Shown: positions 44,891-52,521 of the stretch, in pieces
Layout of the letters: each line of letters starts with the position of its first letter
Position numbering within the stretch: position 1 is the stretch's first letter
Assembly: GCF_001748145.1 (NCBI RefSeq)
Contig: NZ_BCQA01000001.1
Coordinates: 5,730,501-5,794,500 of the forward strand
Reading direction: 5' to 3'
Length of the DNA stretch: 64,000 bases
DNA from: Bosea sp. BIWAKO-01
Lineage (GTDB): Bacteria > Pseudomonadota > Alphaproteobacteria > Rhizobiales > Beijerinckiaceae
Notes under the pieces: generated by a model
Seen by the model: only the letters and a program-made list of their open reading frames with translations
Database searches by the model: none
Told to the model about the DNA's origin: nothing
Position numbers and translations under genes: made by a program

Positions 44891-46153
44891 TCAGGTCACG
44901 GCGCGCCGTTTGGCGAAGCGCTCGTCGCGCCAGATCCCCGAGGTCATGACGTCGTTGAAGGCATCAGCGGCGCGCTCGATATCGCCATAGCCGAGATAGG
45001 CGGGCGCGAAGCCGAAGCGCATCATGTCCGGCGCCCGGAAATCGCCGATGACGCCGCGCGCGATCAGGGCCTGTACGACGGCATAGCCGTTGTCGAAGGT
45101 GATCGAGACCTGGCTGCCGCGCGCGGCATGGGCGCGCGGCGTGACGATGGCGGCGCCATGGGCGCGGCAGACCGGTTCGATCAGCTCCATGAACAGATCG
45201 GTCAGCGCGAGACTCTTGGCCCGCAGCGCGGACATCTCGACATCCTCGATCGCGGCGAGGCCGGCGTCGACGACGCGCATGGACAGGATCGGCTGAGTTC
45301 CGCACAGCAGGCGCTGGATGCCGCCTGCCGGCCGGTAGCCGCGCTCGAAGGCGAATGGTGCGGCATGGCCCCACCAGCCGGAGAGCGGCTGCGACAGGGC
45401 ATCGTGATGACGCGCCGCCGCATAGATGAAGGCCGGCGCGCCTGGTCCGCAGTTCAGATATTTGTAGGTGCAGCCGATCGCGAGGTCGGCTCCCGCGCCG
45501 TCGAGATCGACCGGCACGACGCCGGCGCTGTGGCAGAGATCCCAGACCGCGACGGCGCCCTTGGCGTGGATCAGCCGGTTGAGCGCCGCCATGTCGCGCA
45601 GCTCCCCGGTCTTGTAGTCGACATGGTTGACCAGCACGACCGCGGTGCGCTCGTCGATCAGATCCTCGATCCGCGGGCCGTCGACGCCCTCGAGCTTCAG
45701 GACGAGATCGGGCCGCCCGGCCGCCACGCCTTCGGCGACATAGAGATCGGTGGGGAAGCTGCCGCCTTCGGCGACGATGACATTGCGGTCGGGACGCAGC
45801 GCGAGCGCGGCATGCAGCGCCTTGTAGACATTCACCGACACGGAATCGCAAACCACCGTCTGTCCCGGCGCCGCGCCGATCAGCCGTCCCAGACGGTCGC
45901 CCAGCGTATTGACCAGCGCAAACCAGCCGGCGTCGTTCCAGCTGCGCACCAGCCCCTCCGCCCATTCCTCGCGCATGGCGACCGCCATGTCGCTGAAGGC
46001 GGCCACCGGCGCCGGGCCGAGCGAGTTGCCGGCCAGATAGATCGCGCCCGCGGGCAGATGGAAACGGGCGCGCAGGTGCCCCAGCGGATCGGCGGCATCG
46101 CGCCGCGCGATCTCGGACGCCACCCCTGCCCTGTCCAGCGATGCCAGGTTCAT
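44891..46153 (-). CDS. kynU: kynureninase
   Basis: The 420-residue PLP enzyme splits kynurenine into anthranilate and alanine. The signature is the Schiff-base lysine in CTYKYLNCGPGAPAF, with the AVWDLCHSAG aspartate upstream, YLAGNSLGP near the N-terminus and GWWGHAAPF after the lysine. ATG 46153 is preceded by GGAGGCGAG; an in-frame ATG at 46168 is possible. It is divergent from an FCD regulator, and together with the arylformamidase-like gene at 48821 forms a tryptophan/kynurenine catabolic locus. Confidence 0.94.
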   Translation of the reverse strand: MNLASLDRAGVASEIARRDAADPLGHLRARFHLPAGAIYLAGNSLGPAPVAAFSDMAVAMREEWAEGLVRSWNDAGWFALVNTLGDRLGRLIGAAPGQTVVCDSVSVNVYKALHAALALRPDRNVIVAEGGSFPTDLYVAEGVAAGRPDLVLKLEGVDGPRIEDLIDERTAVVLVNHVDYKTGELRDMAALNRLIHAKGAVAVWDLCHSAGVVPVDLDGAGADLAIGCTYKYLNCGPGAPAFIYAAARHHDALSQPLSGWWGHAAPFAFERGYRPAGGIQRLLCGTQPILSMRVVDAGLAAIEDVEMSALRAKSLALTDLFMELIEPVCRAHGAAIVTPRAHAARGSQVSITFDNGYAVVQALIARGVIGDFRAPDMMRFGFAPAYLGYGDIERAADAFNDVMTSGIWRDERFAKRRAVT

Positions 46154-46227
46154 CTCGCCTCCACTCATGGCCGATGCCGCCAGCGCGGCCCGTCTGTCGG
46201 GGACTATTGGGACGGATATCGAAGATG

Positions 46228-46278
46228 TCAAATGATATATATATTTTTGCCAATCATGCGGTATTATATATATTGCCG
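46228..46278. promoter_or_regulatory. AT-rich operator/promoter region between kynU and its regulator
   Basis: A very AT-rich stretch stands out in GC-rich surroundings and contains two related blocks, ATATATATTTTTGCC near 46238 and TATATATATTGCC near 46265, in direct orientation about 27-32 bases apart. It sits between divergent kynU and the FCD regulator gene, where the regulator would bind. Confidence 0.45.
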
Positions 46279-46296
46279 GCACGATGCGAGGATCCG

Positions 46297-47043
46297 ATGG
46301 ACGAAACCGACGTCGCCACCAAGACCGAAACCGCCTACCGGACGCTGCGCCAGGAGATCCTCGAAACGCGGCTGAGGCCGGGTGCTCCGCTCAAGCTCGG
46401 CGCCATGCGGGAGGCCTACGGCATCGGCTGGACCCCGCTGCGCGAGGCACTGTCTCGCCTCGAGGCCGAGCGCCTGGTCACGTCCAGCGCCAACAAGGGT
46501 TACACGGTCGCGCCCGTCTCGCTGGAGGAGTTGAGCGACCTGACCAGGGCCCGGCGCCTGGTCGAGCTGCCGATGCTGGCGGAATCCATCGCCAATGGCG
46601 ACGAGGCGTGGGAGACCGCGCTGGTCGCCGCCCATTTCCGGCTCTCGCGCTGCACGCCGCCGGTGGAAAAGCCGGAAGAGCTGGTCATCAGCGATTGGGA
46701 AGAGCGGCACGAGGCCTTCCATCTGGCCCTGCTGGGCGCCTGCACGTCGCGCTGGCTGATGCGCTTCTACGTTCAGATCAAGGATCAGCTGCGCCGGCAT
46801 CACCGCATCCTGTCGATCGCGCCCGCGCTTTCGCACACCGAGGCGGGCACGCCATGGCAGGACAGCCCCGCCTTCACGGCCTTGCGCGATGCGCTGGCGC
46901 TCGAGCCGCATACCGCCTTGATGAATGCGGCCCTGGACCATGACGTCGATCGCGCCGTCAGGCTGCTCGACGAGCATATCGAATTCACCCGCAAGGTCTT
47001 CGTCGCCTCCGACCTGGACGGCGCCCCCGGCCCCGCTTCCTGA
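46297..47043 (+). CDS. GntR/FCD transcriptional regulator
   Basis: The 248-residue regulator has an N-terminal GntR winged helix (YRTLRQEILETRLRPGAPLK, then WTPLREALSRLEAERLV) and a C-terminal FCD ligand domain with the His-rich EERHEAFHLALLGACTS motif. GAGG precedes ATG 46297. Its position, divergent from kynU and upstream of the amidohydrolase gene, suggests control of the kynurenine locus with a pathway intermediate as ligand. Confidence 0.9.
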   Translation: MDETDVATKTETAYRTLRQEILETRLRPGAPLKLGAMREAYGIGWTPLREALSRLEAERLVTSSANKGYTVAPVSLEELSDLTRARRLVELPMLAESIANGDEAWETALVAAHFRLSRCTPPVEKPEELVISDWEERHEAFHLALLGACTSRWLMRFYVQIKDQLRRHHRILSIAPALSHTEAGTPWQDSPAFTALRDALALEPHTALMNAALDHDVDRAVRLLDEHIEFTRKVFVASDLDGAPGPAS

Positions 47044-47117
47044 CCCTTCGCGCATTCTCGTCCTTCCCGCCCGTCGCCGGTCACACCGGGCCCAGACAAG
47101 CCTTGATGAGGATATCC

Positions 47118-48809
47118 ATGCCGTCCGCTCTCCCCGGCGCCAGCCCGTCGCTCGTTCTGGTCAATGGCCGGATTCTCGGTGAAGCGGGGCCCTGCGAGGC
47201 CCTGGCCATCGCCGGCAACCGTATCGTCGCGCTTGGGAGCTCCAGCGAGATCGCCGCCCTTGCCTCGGCCGGGACAGAGCATGTCGATCTCGCCGGCAGG
47301 ACCGTCACTGCCGGCCTCATCGATGGCCATGCCCATCTCGACCGCGAGGGCCTGAAGAGCGTGCTGCCCTCGCTCGCCGATTGCCGTTCGATCGAGGACA
47401 TCGTCGCGCGCATCGCCGAGATCGCCCGGCAGAAGAAGCCGGGCGAGTGGATCATCACCATGCCGATCGGCATCCCTCCCAGCTATGAGAGCGTGCTGGC
47501 CGGAATCGCGGAACATCGCTTCCCCGACCGCTGGGACCTTGACCGCGCCGCGCCGGACAACCCGGTCTATATCCGTTCGATCTGGGGCTACTGGCGCTCG
47601 ACCCTGCCGCTGGTTTCGATCGCCAACAGCCGCGCCCTGCGGTTGGCCGGCATCGATGCCTCGACGATGCCGCCGGCCCCGTCGATCGAGATCTGCCGCG
47701 ATGCCGCCGGCGAGCCGAACGGCATCTTCGTCGAGACCAACAAGATGCCCGTGGTCGAACTCAGCCTGATGCGCCGGGCGCCGCATTTCTCGGCCAGCGA
47801 GCGCGCCGGCGCGCTCGCCGCATCGATGAAACTCTACAACCAGGCGGGCACCACCAGCGTGTTCGAGGGCCACGGCATTGCCGCCGAGGTGCTGGACGCC
47901 TATCGGCAGGTCCGGTCCGAGGGCCGCCAGACCGTGCGGGCATCGATGATCTTCAGCCCGGCCTGGCCCTCGACATCGGGGGAGGATTGCCGGGCCCTGC
48001 TCAAGTCCTGGGGACATTGGCTCGCCGGCCGGGGACTGGGAGACGCCTGGCTCGGCATGGCAGGGCTCTACGGCGAAATCGACGATTCCGCCGAGAGGGA
48101 GCTGCGCAGCGCAGCCTTTCCGCAGACGGGCTGGGCCGGCTTCCACTATAATTCGTCGTTGCCGCGCGACGCCCTGAAGACGGTGCTGATCGAAGCCGCG
48201 CGCAATGGCATCCGGGCGGTCGGCATCCTGCCCAATATGCTCGACCTCTTCGCCGAGGTGGACAAGATCGCCCCGCTCGCCGGCCAGCGCTGGGTGCTCG
48301 GCCATGTCGTCAGCCTGACGCCGGACCAGGTGAGGCAGGTTGCCGGTCTCGGGCTGGCCGTGACCACGCATCTGACCGCCTATATCTACAAGCGCGGCAG
48401 CGAGCTGGTCGAGAAGCTCGGGCGCGAGCGGGCTGGCGAGATCGTGCCGCTGCGTTCCCTGCGCGAGGCCGGCGTGCCGATTTCGTTCGGCAGCGACAAC
48501 GCACCGCTCAGCCTGTTCCACTCGATCGCCCATGCGGTCAACCGACGCGACCGGACAGGCGCCGTCATCTCCCCCGAACAGGCCCTGACACGCGAAGAGG
48601 CGCTGGAATGCGCGACGCTCGGCGGCGCGAGGCTGACCTTCGCGGATGGCGAGATGGGCAGCATTGCCATCGGCAAGCTCGCTGATCTGGCCGTGCTCTC
48701 GGCCGACCCGCTGCGCTGCGCGCCCGACGAGCTCGCCCGGATCGAGTCGCTGTTGACCGTCGTCGACGGGCAGATCGTCCATCGCGCGGACGCCGGCGGC
48801 GGGCGCTGA
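47118..48809 (+). CDS. amidohydrolase (YtcJ-like)
   Basis: The 563-residue metal-dependent hydrolase has the opening VLVNGRILGEAGPCEALAIA, the first metal site GLIDGHAHLD and late FGSDNAPLS with the catalytic Asp, as in YtcJ-type amidohydrolases. ATG 47118 follows GAGG with a six-base spacer; an in-frame TTG at 47103 precedes it. Its substrate is unknown. The location between the regulator and the arylformamidase-like gene suggests an N-acyl aromatic amide. Confidence 0.85.
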   Translation: MPSALPGASPSLVLVNGRILGEAGPCEALAIAGNRIVALGSSSEIAALASAGTEHVDLAGRTVTAGLIDGHAHLDREGLKSVLPSLADCRSIEDIVARIAEIARQKKPGEWIITMPIGIPPSYESVLAGIAEHRFPDRWDLDRAAPDNPVYIRSIWGYWRSTLPLVSIANSRALRLAGIDASTMPPAPSIEICRDAAGEPNGIFVETNKMPVVELSLMRRAPHFSASERAGALAASMKLYNQAGTTSVFEGHGIAAEVLDAYRQVRSEGRQTVRASMIFSPAWPSTSGEDCRALLKSWGHWLAGRGLGDAWLGMAGLYGEIDDSAERELRSAAFPQTGWAGFHYNSSLPRDALKTVLIEAARNGIRAVGILPNMLDLFAEVDKIAPLAGQRWVLGHVVSLTPDQVRQVAGLGLAVTTHLTAYIYKRGSELVEKLGRERAGEIVPLRSLREAGVPISFGSDNAPLSLFHSIAHAVNRRDRTGAVISPEQALTREEALECATLGGARLTFADGEMGSIAIGKLADLAVLSADPLRCAPDELARIESLLTVVDGQIVHRADAGGGR

Positions 48810-48820
48810 GGGAGGCTGCC

Positions 48821-49681
48821 ATGACCGAACTGCCGACGAAACCCGTCTTTCTCGACTATGATCAGGCCCGGCTCGACCTGAACTACAATCAGGGCGCCTG
48901 GGCCGCCAACGCAGACGAGATCATCGCCTGGTACCGCGAGGCGAGCCTCATTGCGCATCGAAACCTGGCCTGCCGCTCGCTCGCCTATGGCGAGGGACCG
49001 TCCGAGCGGATCGACTTGTTCCCGGCGGCCTCGCCGCGGGCGCCCCTCGTCGTCTACGTCCATGGCGGCGCCTGGCGCATGCTCGACCGCATGGACAGCG
49101 CCTTCGCGGCGGAAGCCTTCGTGCGGGCGGGGCTGAACTTCGCCGTGCTCGACTTCGCCAGCATTCCCGCCGTCCGGCTGCCCGAGATGGTGATGCAGGT
49201 CCAGCGCGGCATAAGCTGGCTCGCACTGCGCGCGACCGAGCTGGGTTTTGACCCCGGACGCCTGTTCGTGATCGGCCACTCCTCGGGCGCGCATCTCGTC
49301 TCGGCCGCGCTCACCGCCGAGACGCCGCATCGCATCGCGCCTGGCATGGTCGCCGAGGCCCTCTGTGCGAGCGGCGCCTATGATCTGGAAGGGCCGATGC
49401 TCAGCGCGCGGGGGCGCTATCTCGACCTGACCGCAGCCGAGATCGCGGCGTTCAGCCCGATCCGCCATGTCGAAGCGCTGACCTGCCCCGTTCTCGTCGC
49501 CTATGGCGAGGCTGAAACCGACGAGTACCGGCGCCACGCCACGACGTTCCACGCAAGCCTGCGGAACGCGGGAAAGGCAACGCAGTTGCTGCGCGCCGAA
49601 GGGCAGAACCATTTCGAGGTCAGCCGCATGCTGGCCGCGCAGGATAGCCCGATCTTCGACGCGCTCATGAAGGCCGTCTGA
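48821..49681 (+). CDS. alpha/beta hydrolase, arylformamidase-like
   Basis: The 286-residue esterase-type hydrolase has the oxyanion motif VYVHGGAWR, nucleophile elbow GHSSGAH with the catalytic Ser, and a late NHFEV His. The N-terminal FLDYDQARLDLNYNQGAWA segment is characteristic of kynurenine formamidase relatives. It would convert N-formylkynurenine to kynurenine, the substrate of the neighbouring kynureninase. It begins 11 bases after the amidohydrolase stop. Confidence 0.85.
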   Translation: MTELPTKPVFLDYDQARLDLNYNQGAWAANADEIIAWYREASLIAHRNLACRSLAYGEGPSERIDLFPAASPRAPLVVYVHGGAWRMLDRMDSAFAAEAFVRAGLNFAVLDFASIPAVRLPEMVMQVQRGISWLALRATELGFDPGRLFVIGHSSGAHLVSAALTAETPHRIAPGMVAEALCASGAYDLEGPMLSARGRYLDLTAAEIAAFSPIRHVEALTCPVLVAYGEAETDEYRRHATTFHASLRNAGKATQLLRAEGQNHFEVSRMLAAQDSPIFDALMKAV

Positions 49682-50165
49682 AGCGGCCTAATTCCGGGCG
49701 TACGGTCCCATTGCGGGAAGGTCGCCAGCCGCATTCGGGGGCGACGGTATCCGCGCTGCCCCCGCCCTTGCTCTCGTGGCGTCAACGCGCCTGGCGGCGT
49801 CCAGTGCTGCCCCACGCACCGGCAATTGTGGCCAGGCTTCGGCCGGAAGCGACCTCAACAGGACGGCACCAACGCCGCCAGTTTCGAGCGAGACGAAACA
49901 TTTCAAAGTCACGACCTGACGACCGGAATTGGCCCTTTTGTATGGACCGGCTGCGTTTCACAACGGTTGGGCGCGATAACGGAAGTCGCTCATATGTATC
50001 CGGCCTACTGATCGGCTCGCGGGCCGTGGCCTCGTTGGGAATACGCGCGCACCTTTGGCCTCATTACCAGATCGGCCGTTCAGCGGCCAAAAGGGCCACC
50101 AGGCTCTGGGTGCGCATATTGAATCCGTTCCATGCCTGCTCCGTCGCGAACTCCTTGGGAGGCTG
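49682..50165. other. 484-base region downstream of the IS110 transposase
   Basis: No gene is supported. The part next to 50165 should include the right end of the IS110 element, whose edge I cannot fix; a short palindromic stretch (CGGCCGTTCAGCGGCC) lies near 50080. The rest is unassigned and does not continue the gene interrupted on the other side of the IS. Confidence 0.4.
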
Positions 50166-51227
50166 CTAGATGGCGAGCGCCTCCTCGTGTGTGTCGAACG
50201 ACCGTCCGTTGCGCAAAACGCTCCAGCTGATGCGAGCGAGCTTGTTGGCAAGGGCTGTCGCAAGCTTGTTGCGGTGAAGCCGCGGAGCCGCCTCCTTCAA
50301 CCAGGTTCCGAAGCTGAACTTCTCCCAGTTCTGCGGTCTCATGATGATGACCTTCGCGGCTTGGATGAACAGCATTCTCAGATAGGTGTTGCCCTGTTTC
50401 GAGATGCGCCCGAGCACGGTTCTCCCGCCGGTGCTGTATTGCCGCGGGACGAGACCGAGCCAGGCGCCAAAATCGCGGCCTCGGTCGAAGGCTTCACCGT
50501 CGCCGATCGCGGCGACCAGCGCCGTCGAGATGATTGGCCCGACACCTGGAACGCTCATGAGCCGTGTGCAAGCAGCCTGCTCGGCCGCGATCTTCTCGAT
50601 CTCGGCGGTGATCGTCTCGATCCGCTCGTCGAGCCACAGCCAGTCCTCGTAGAGGCCGACGATCAGATCGCTCATACGAGGCGAGATCTCATCGGCACGG
50701 TTCTTCAGGATGTCGAAGAGCGAGGTGCGCAGGGCCCGCAACCCCGGCCGAATGGCGATACCCTGCTCGATCAGGAACGCCCGGATCTGGTTGACCGTTG
50801 CGGTTCGGCGCGAGACCAGCCGCGACCGGATGCGGTGGTAGGCCTGCAAGTCGAGTTCGTCCTGCGTCTTCTCCCGCACCACCCGCAGGTTCGGTCGCAG
50901 CGCGGCCTCCGCGATGGCCTCGGCATCGTTGTAGTCGTTCTTCTGCCCCTTCGCGAAAGGCTTGGCGTACTTCGCCGGAATGATGCGGGGCTCATGGCCG
51001 AGCCTGCGCAGCGTACGGGCAACGAAATGCGCACTTAGGCACGCCTCCATTCCGACGATGCAGGCAGGAAGGATCTTGAAGGTCTCTTCGAGCGCCAAGC
51101 GTCGGATCTTGCGCCGGAAGGCGATCTTGCCGTTCGCGTCGAAGCCGACGAGGTGAAAGACGTCCTTGCCGATATCGATGCCGATAACGGTGAGTTCTGC
51201 TTCAGTGTTCGAAGTCGTCCTGGTCAT
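50166..51227 (-). CDS. IS110-family transposase
   Basis: The 353-residue transposase has the N-terminal DEDD domain (GIDIGKDVFHLVGFD, then GMEACLSAHF and KNDYNDAEAIAEAAL) and the C-terminal Transposase_20 domain (SVPGVGPIISTALVAAIGD, then FGAWLGLVPRQYSTGG with its serine-rich continuation). It is intact, with both catalytic parts present, so the element may be active. It works with a bridge RNA in characterised members. Confidence 0.95.
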   Translation of the reverse strand: MTRTTSNTEAELTVIGIDIGKDVFHLVGFDANGKIAFRRKIRRLALEETFKILPACIVGMEACLSAHFVARTLRRLGHEPRIIPAKYAKPFAKGQKNDYNDAEAIAEAALRPNLRVVREKTQDELDLQAYHRIRSRLVSRRTATVNQIRAFLIEQGIAIRPGLRALRTSLFDILKNRADEISPRMSDLIVGLYEDWLWLDERIETITAEIEKIAAEQAACTRLMSVPGVGPIISTALVAAIGDGEAFDRGRDFGAWLGLVPRQYSTGGRTVLGRISKQGNTYLRMLFIQAAKVIIMRPQNWEKFSFGTWLKEAAPRLHRNKLATALANKLARISWSVLRNGRSFDTHEEALAI

Positions 51228-51413
51228 GGGGCTGCTCCGGCTTGACGGTAAGGCCGCAGCTTACGCGGCCGCGGGAGCAGCCGGTCCATCCCATTACCCG
51301 ACATCCAGGGAGTCTGCTTTCGGGCAGTCTGAACCGCCTTCGAATTTCGCGCCTCCGACGAGGATCATAGCTCCGGACAATCGTGCCATCTCGGTCCGAA
51401 GCGCGGTCCATTG
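51228..51413 (-). ncRNA. candidate IS110 bridge RNA region
   Basis: In IS110-group elements the non-coding left end upstream of the transposase encodes a bridge RNA of about 180 nt. Here the same interval is about 186 bases. It contains a perfect nine-base stem GGCTGCTCC/GGAGCAGCC (51230-51238 with 51274-51282) enclosing a six-base GGCCGC/GCGGCC hairpin, directly before the transposase start. The assignment is by position and structure only. Confidence 0.35.
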
Positions 51414-51533
51414 GCGGCGGGTCGGATGGTTTCGTAGGAGCACCCGCGTCACCACGGCCCCGACGACAGCAAGGATGCCGGTCGAGACGATCGGGTCGCT
51501 GAGCAGCGCGACGATGTCGCTATAGCTCGTCAT
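51294..51533 (-). pseudogene. 5' fragment of a membrane-channel-like gene cut by IS110
   Basis: The first 40 codons (MTSYSDIVALLSDPIVSTGI, then a helix and VLLRNHPTRR) resemble the N-terminus of MscS/cyclic-nucleotide channels of Rhizobiales. After residue 40 (position 51414) the sequence becomes unrelated and ends at 51294 inside the insertion element. The rest of the gene was not found on the far side of the IS, so it was probably deleted. The family call is tentative. Confidence 0.45.
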
Positions 51534-51551
51534 GGCCAGCGCGGAGGGCGT

Positions 51552-52520
51552 TCAGCGGCGTTCCGGCAGCCATATGGTCATCCCCGGTTCGAGCCCCTCG
51601 CCGCTGCCTTCCGGGTCGAGACGGAGGCGGAAGGCGTTCAGGTCATGGTCGCCTGCGGCGCGCGCGGCCCGCCAGGTCGCGAACTCGCCGAGCGGAAGCA
51701 ACTCGGTCACGCGCGCCGGAAGCTTGCGTCCGCCCGCGACCGTCAGCGTCAGGCTACTGCCGATGTCGACGCCGCCCAGCGCGTCTTCCCGCAGGGTGAA
51801 GGCGAACCATCGGTCGCCGTCGACATTCAGCGTCAGCACCGGCTTGCCCGGGCCGATGATTTCGCCGGTCTCGGCGACTCGGATCCCGACCGTCCCGTCG
51901 GCCGGGGCCGTCAGCCGGGTCTTGGCGAGCCGGGCCTGGGTCTCGGCCAGCGTCGCATCCGCCAGGGCGACCCTGGCATCCGCCAAAGCGCGCTCCTCCG
52001 CAGTCGGGCCGGCCCGCGCGAGCGCGGCCTGCGCGGTCTTGGCGTCGAGATCGGCCTGCGCCTTAGCGAGCGAGGCCGTGCTCTCGTCGAGTTGCCGCTG
52101 GCTTGCGAAGCTGTTGTTCGCCAGCGCGGCAGCGCGCTCATATTGTTGTTTCGCCAGGAGCAGGTTGGCCTCTCCGGTCTGCACCGCCTCTGCCGCGATC
52201 TGAACCTGCTCCTCGCGCACACCGGAATTAACCCTGTCGCGATCGGCCCGGGCACTGTCGGCCGCAGCCTTCGCCTCGCCGAACTGGGCGACCAGGTCGG
52301 GATTGGCGAGCACCGCTAGGAGATCGCCCTTGCGGACCCTCTGCCCGGGGGCAACCGCAATGCTGGCGAGGCGCCCGGTGGTGTCGGATGCGACGCGGAT
52401 TTCGGTCTGCCGCACCATGCCGGCGATCTGCCCCCGTGACGGCTCGCTGCGCCTCAGCCATAGGCCGAGGCCGGCCGCCGCGATGGCAAGCACTGCGGCG
52501 AGCAGAAGAAGTCTCCGCAT
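51552..52520 (-). CDS. HlyD-family membrane fusion protein
   Basis: A 322-residue periplasmic adaptor: an N-terminal anchor (RRLLLLAAVLAIAAAGLGLW), a biotinyl-lipoyl half (GRLASIAVAPGQRVRKGDLL), a long coiled coil of about 110 residues (AKAAADSARADRDRV onward) and a second half-lipoyl ending TLNVDGDRWFAF. ATG 52520 begins the anchor and overlaps the stop of the permease gene. It links an inner-membrane exporter to an outer-membrane channel. Confidence 0.88.
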   Translation of the reverse strand: MRRLLLLAAVLAIAAAGLGLWLRRSEPSRGQIAGMVRQTEIRVASDTTGRLASIAVAPGQRVRKGDLLAVLANPDLVAQFGEAKAAADSARADRDRVNSGVREEQVQIAAEAVQTGEANLLLAKQQYERAAALANNSFASQRQLDESTASLAKAQADLDAKTAQAALARAGPTAEERALADARVALADATLAETQARLAKTRLTAPADGTVGIRVAETGEIIGPGKPVLTLNVDGDRWFAFTLREDALGGVDIGSSLTLTVAGGRKLPARVTELLPLGEFATWRAARAAGDHDLNAFRLRLDPEGSGEGLEPGMTIWLPERR

Positions 52521-52521
52521 T

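Larger units (their letters stand above)
50166..51413 (-). mobile_element. IS110-family insertion sequence (right end not defined)
   Basis: The element comprises one DEDD transposase gene plus a structured non-coding left end of about 186 bases (51228-51413). The left boundary is set at the point where the truncated membrane protein stops resembling its family; the right end lies somewhere below 50166. IS110 elements lack classical inverted repeats, and none is visible. Boundaries are approximate. Confidence 0.65.

Noticed and set aside
46800..48782. 660-codon minus-strand frame opposite the amidohydrolase
   Set aside because: The plus strand carries a complete metal-hydrolase with catalytic motifs; the opposite frame is low complexity and unrelated to any family.
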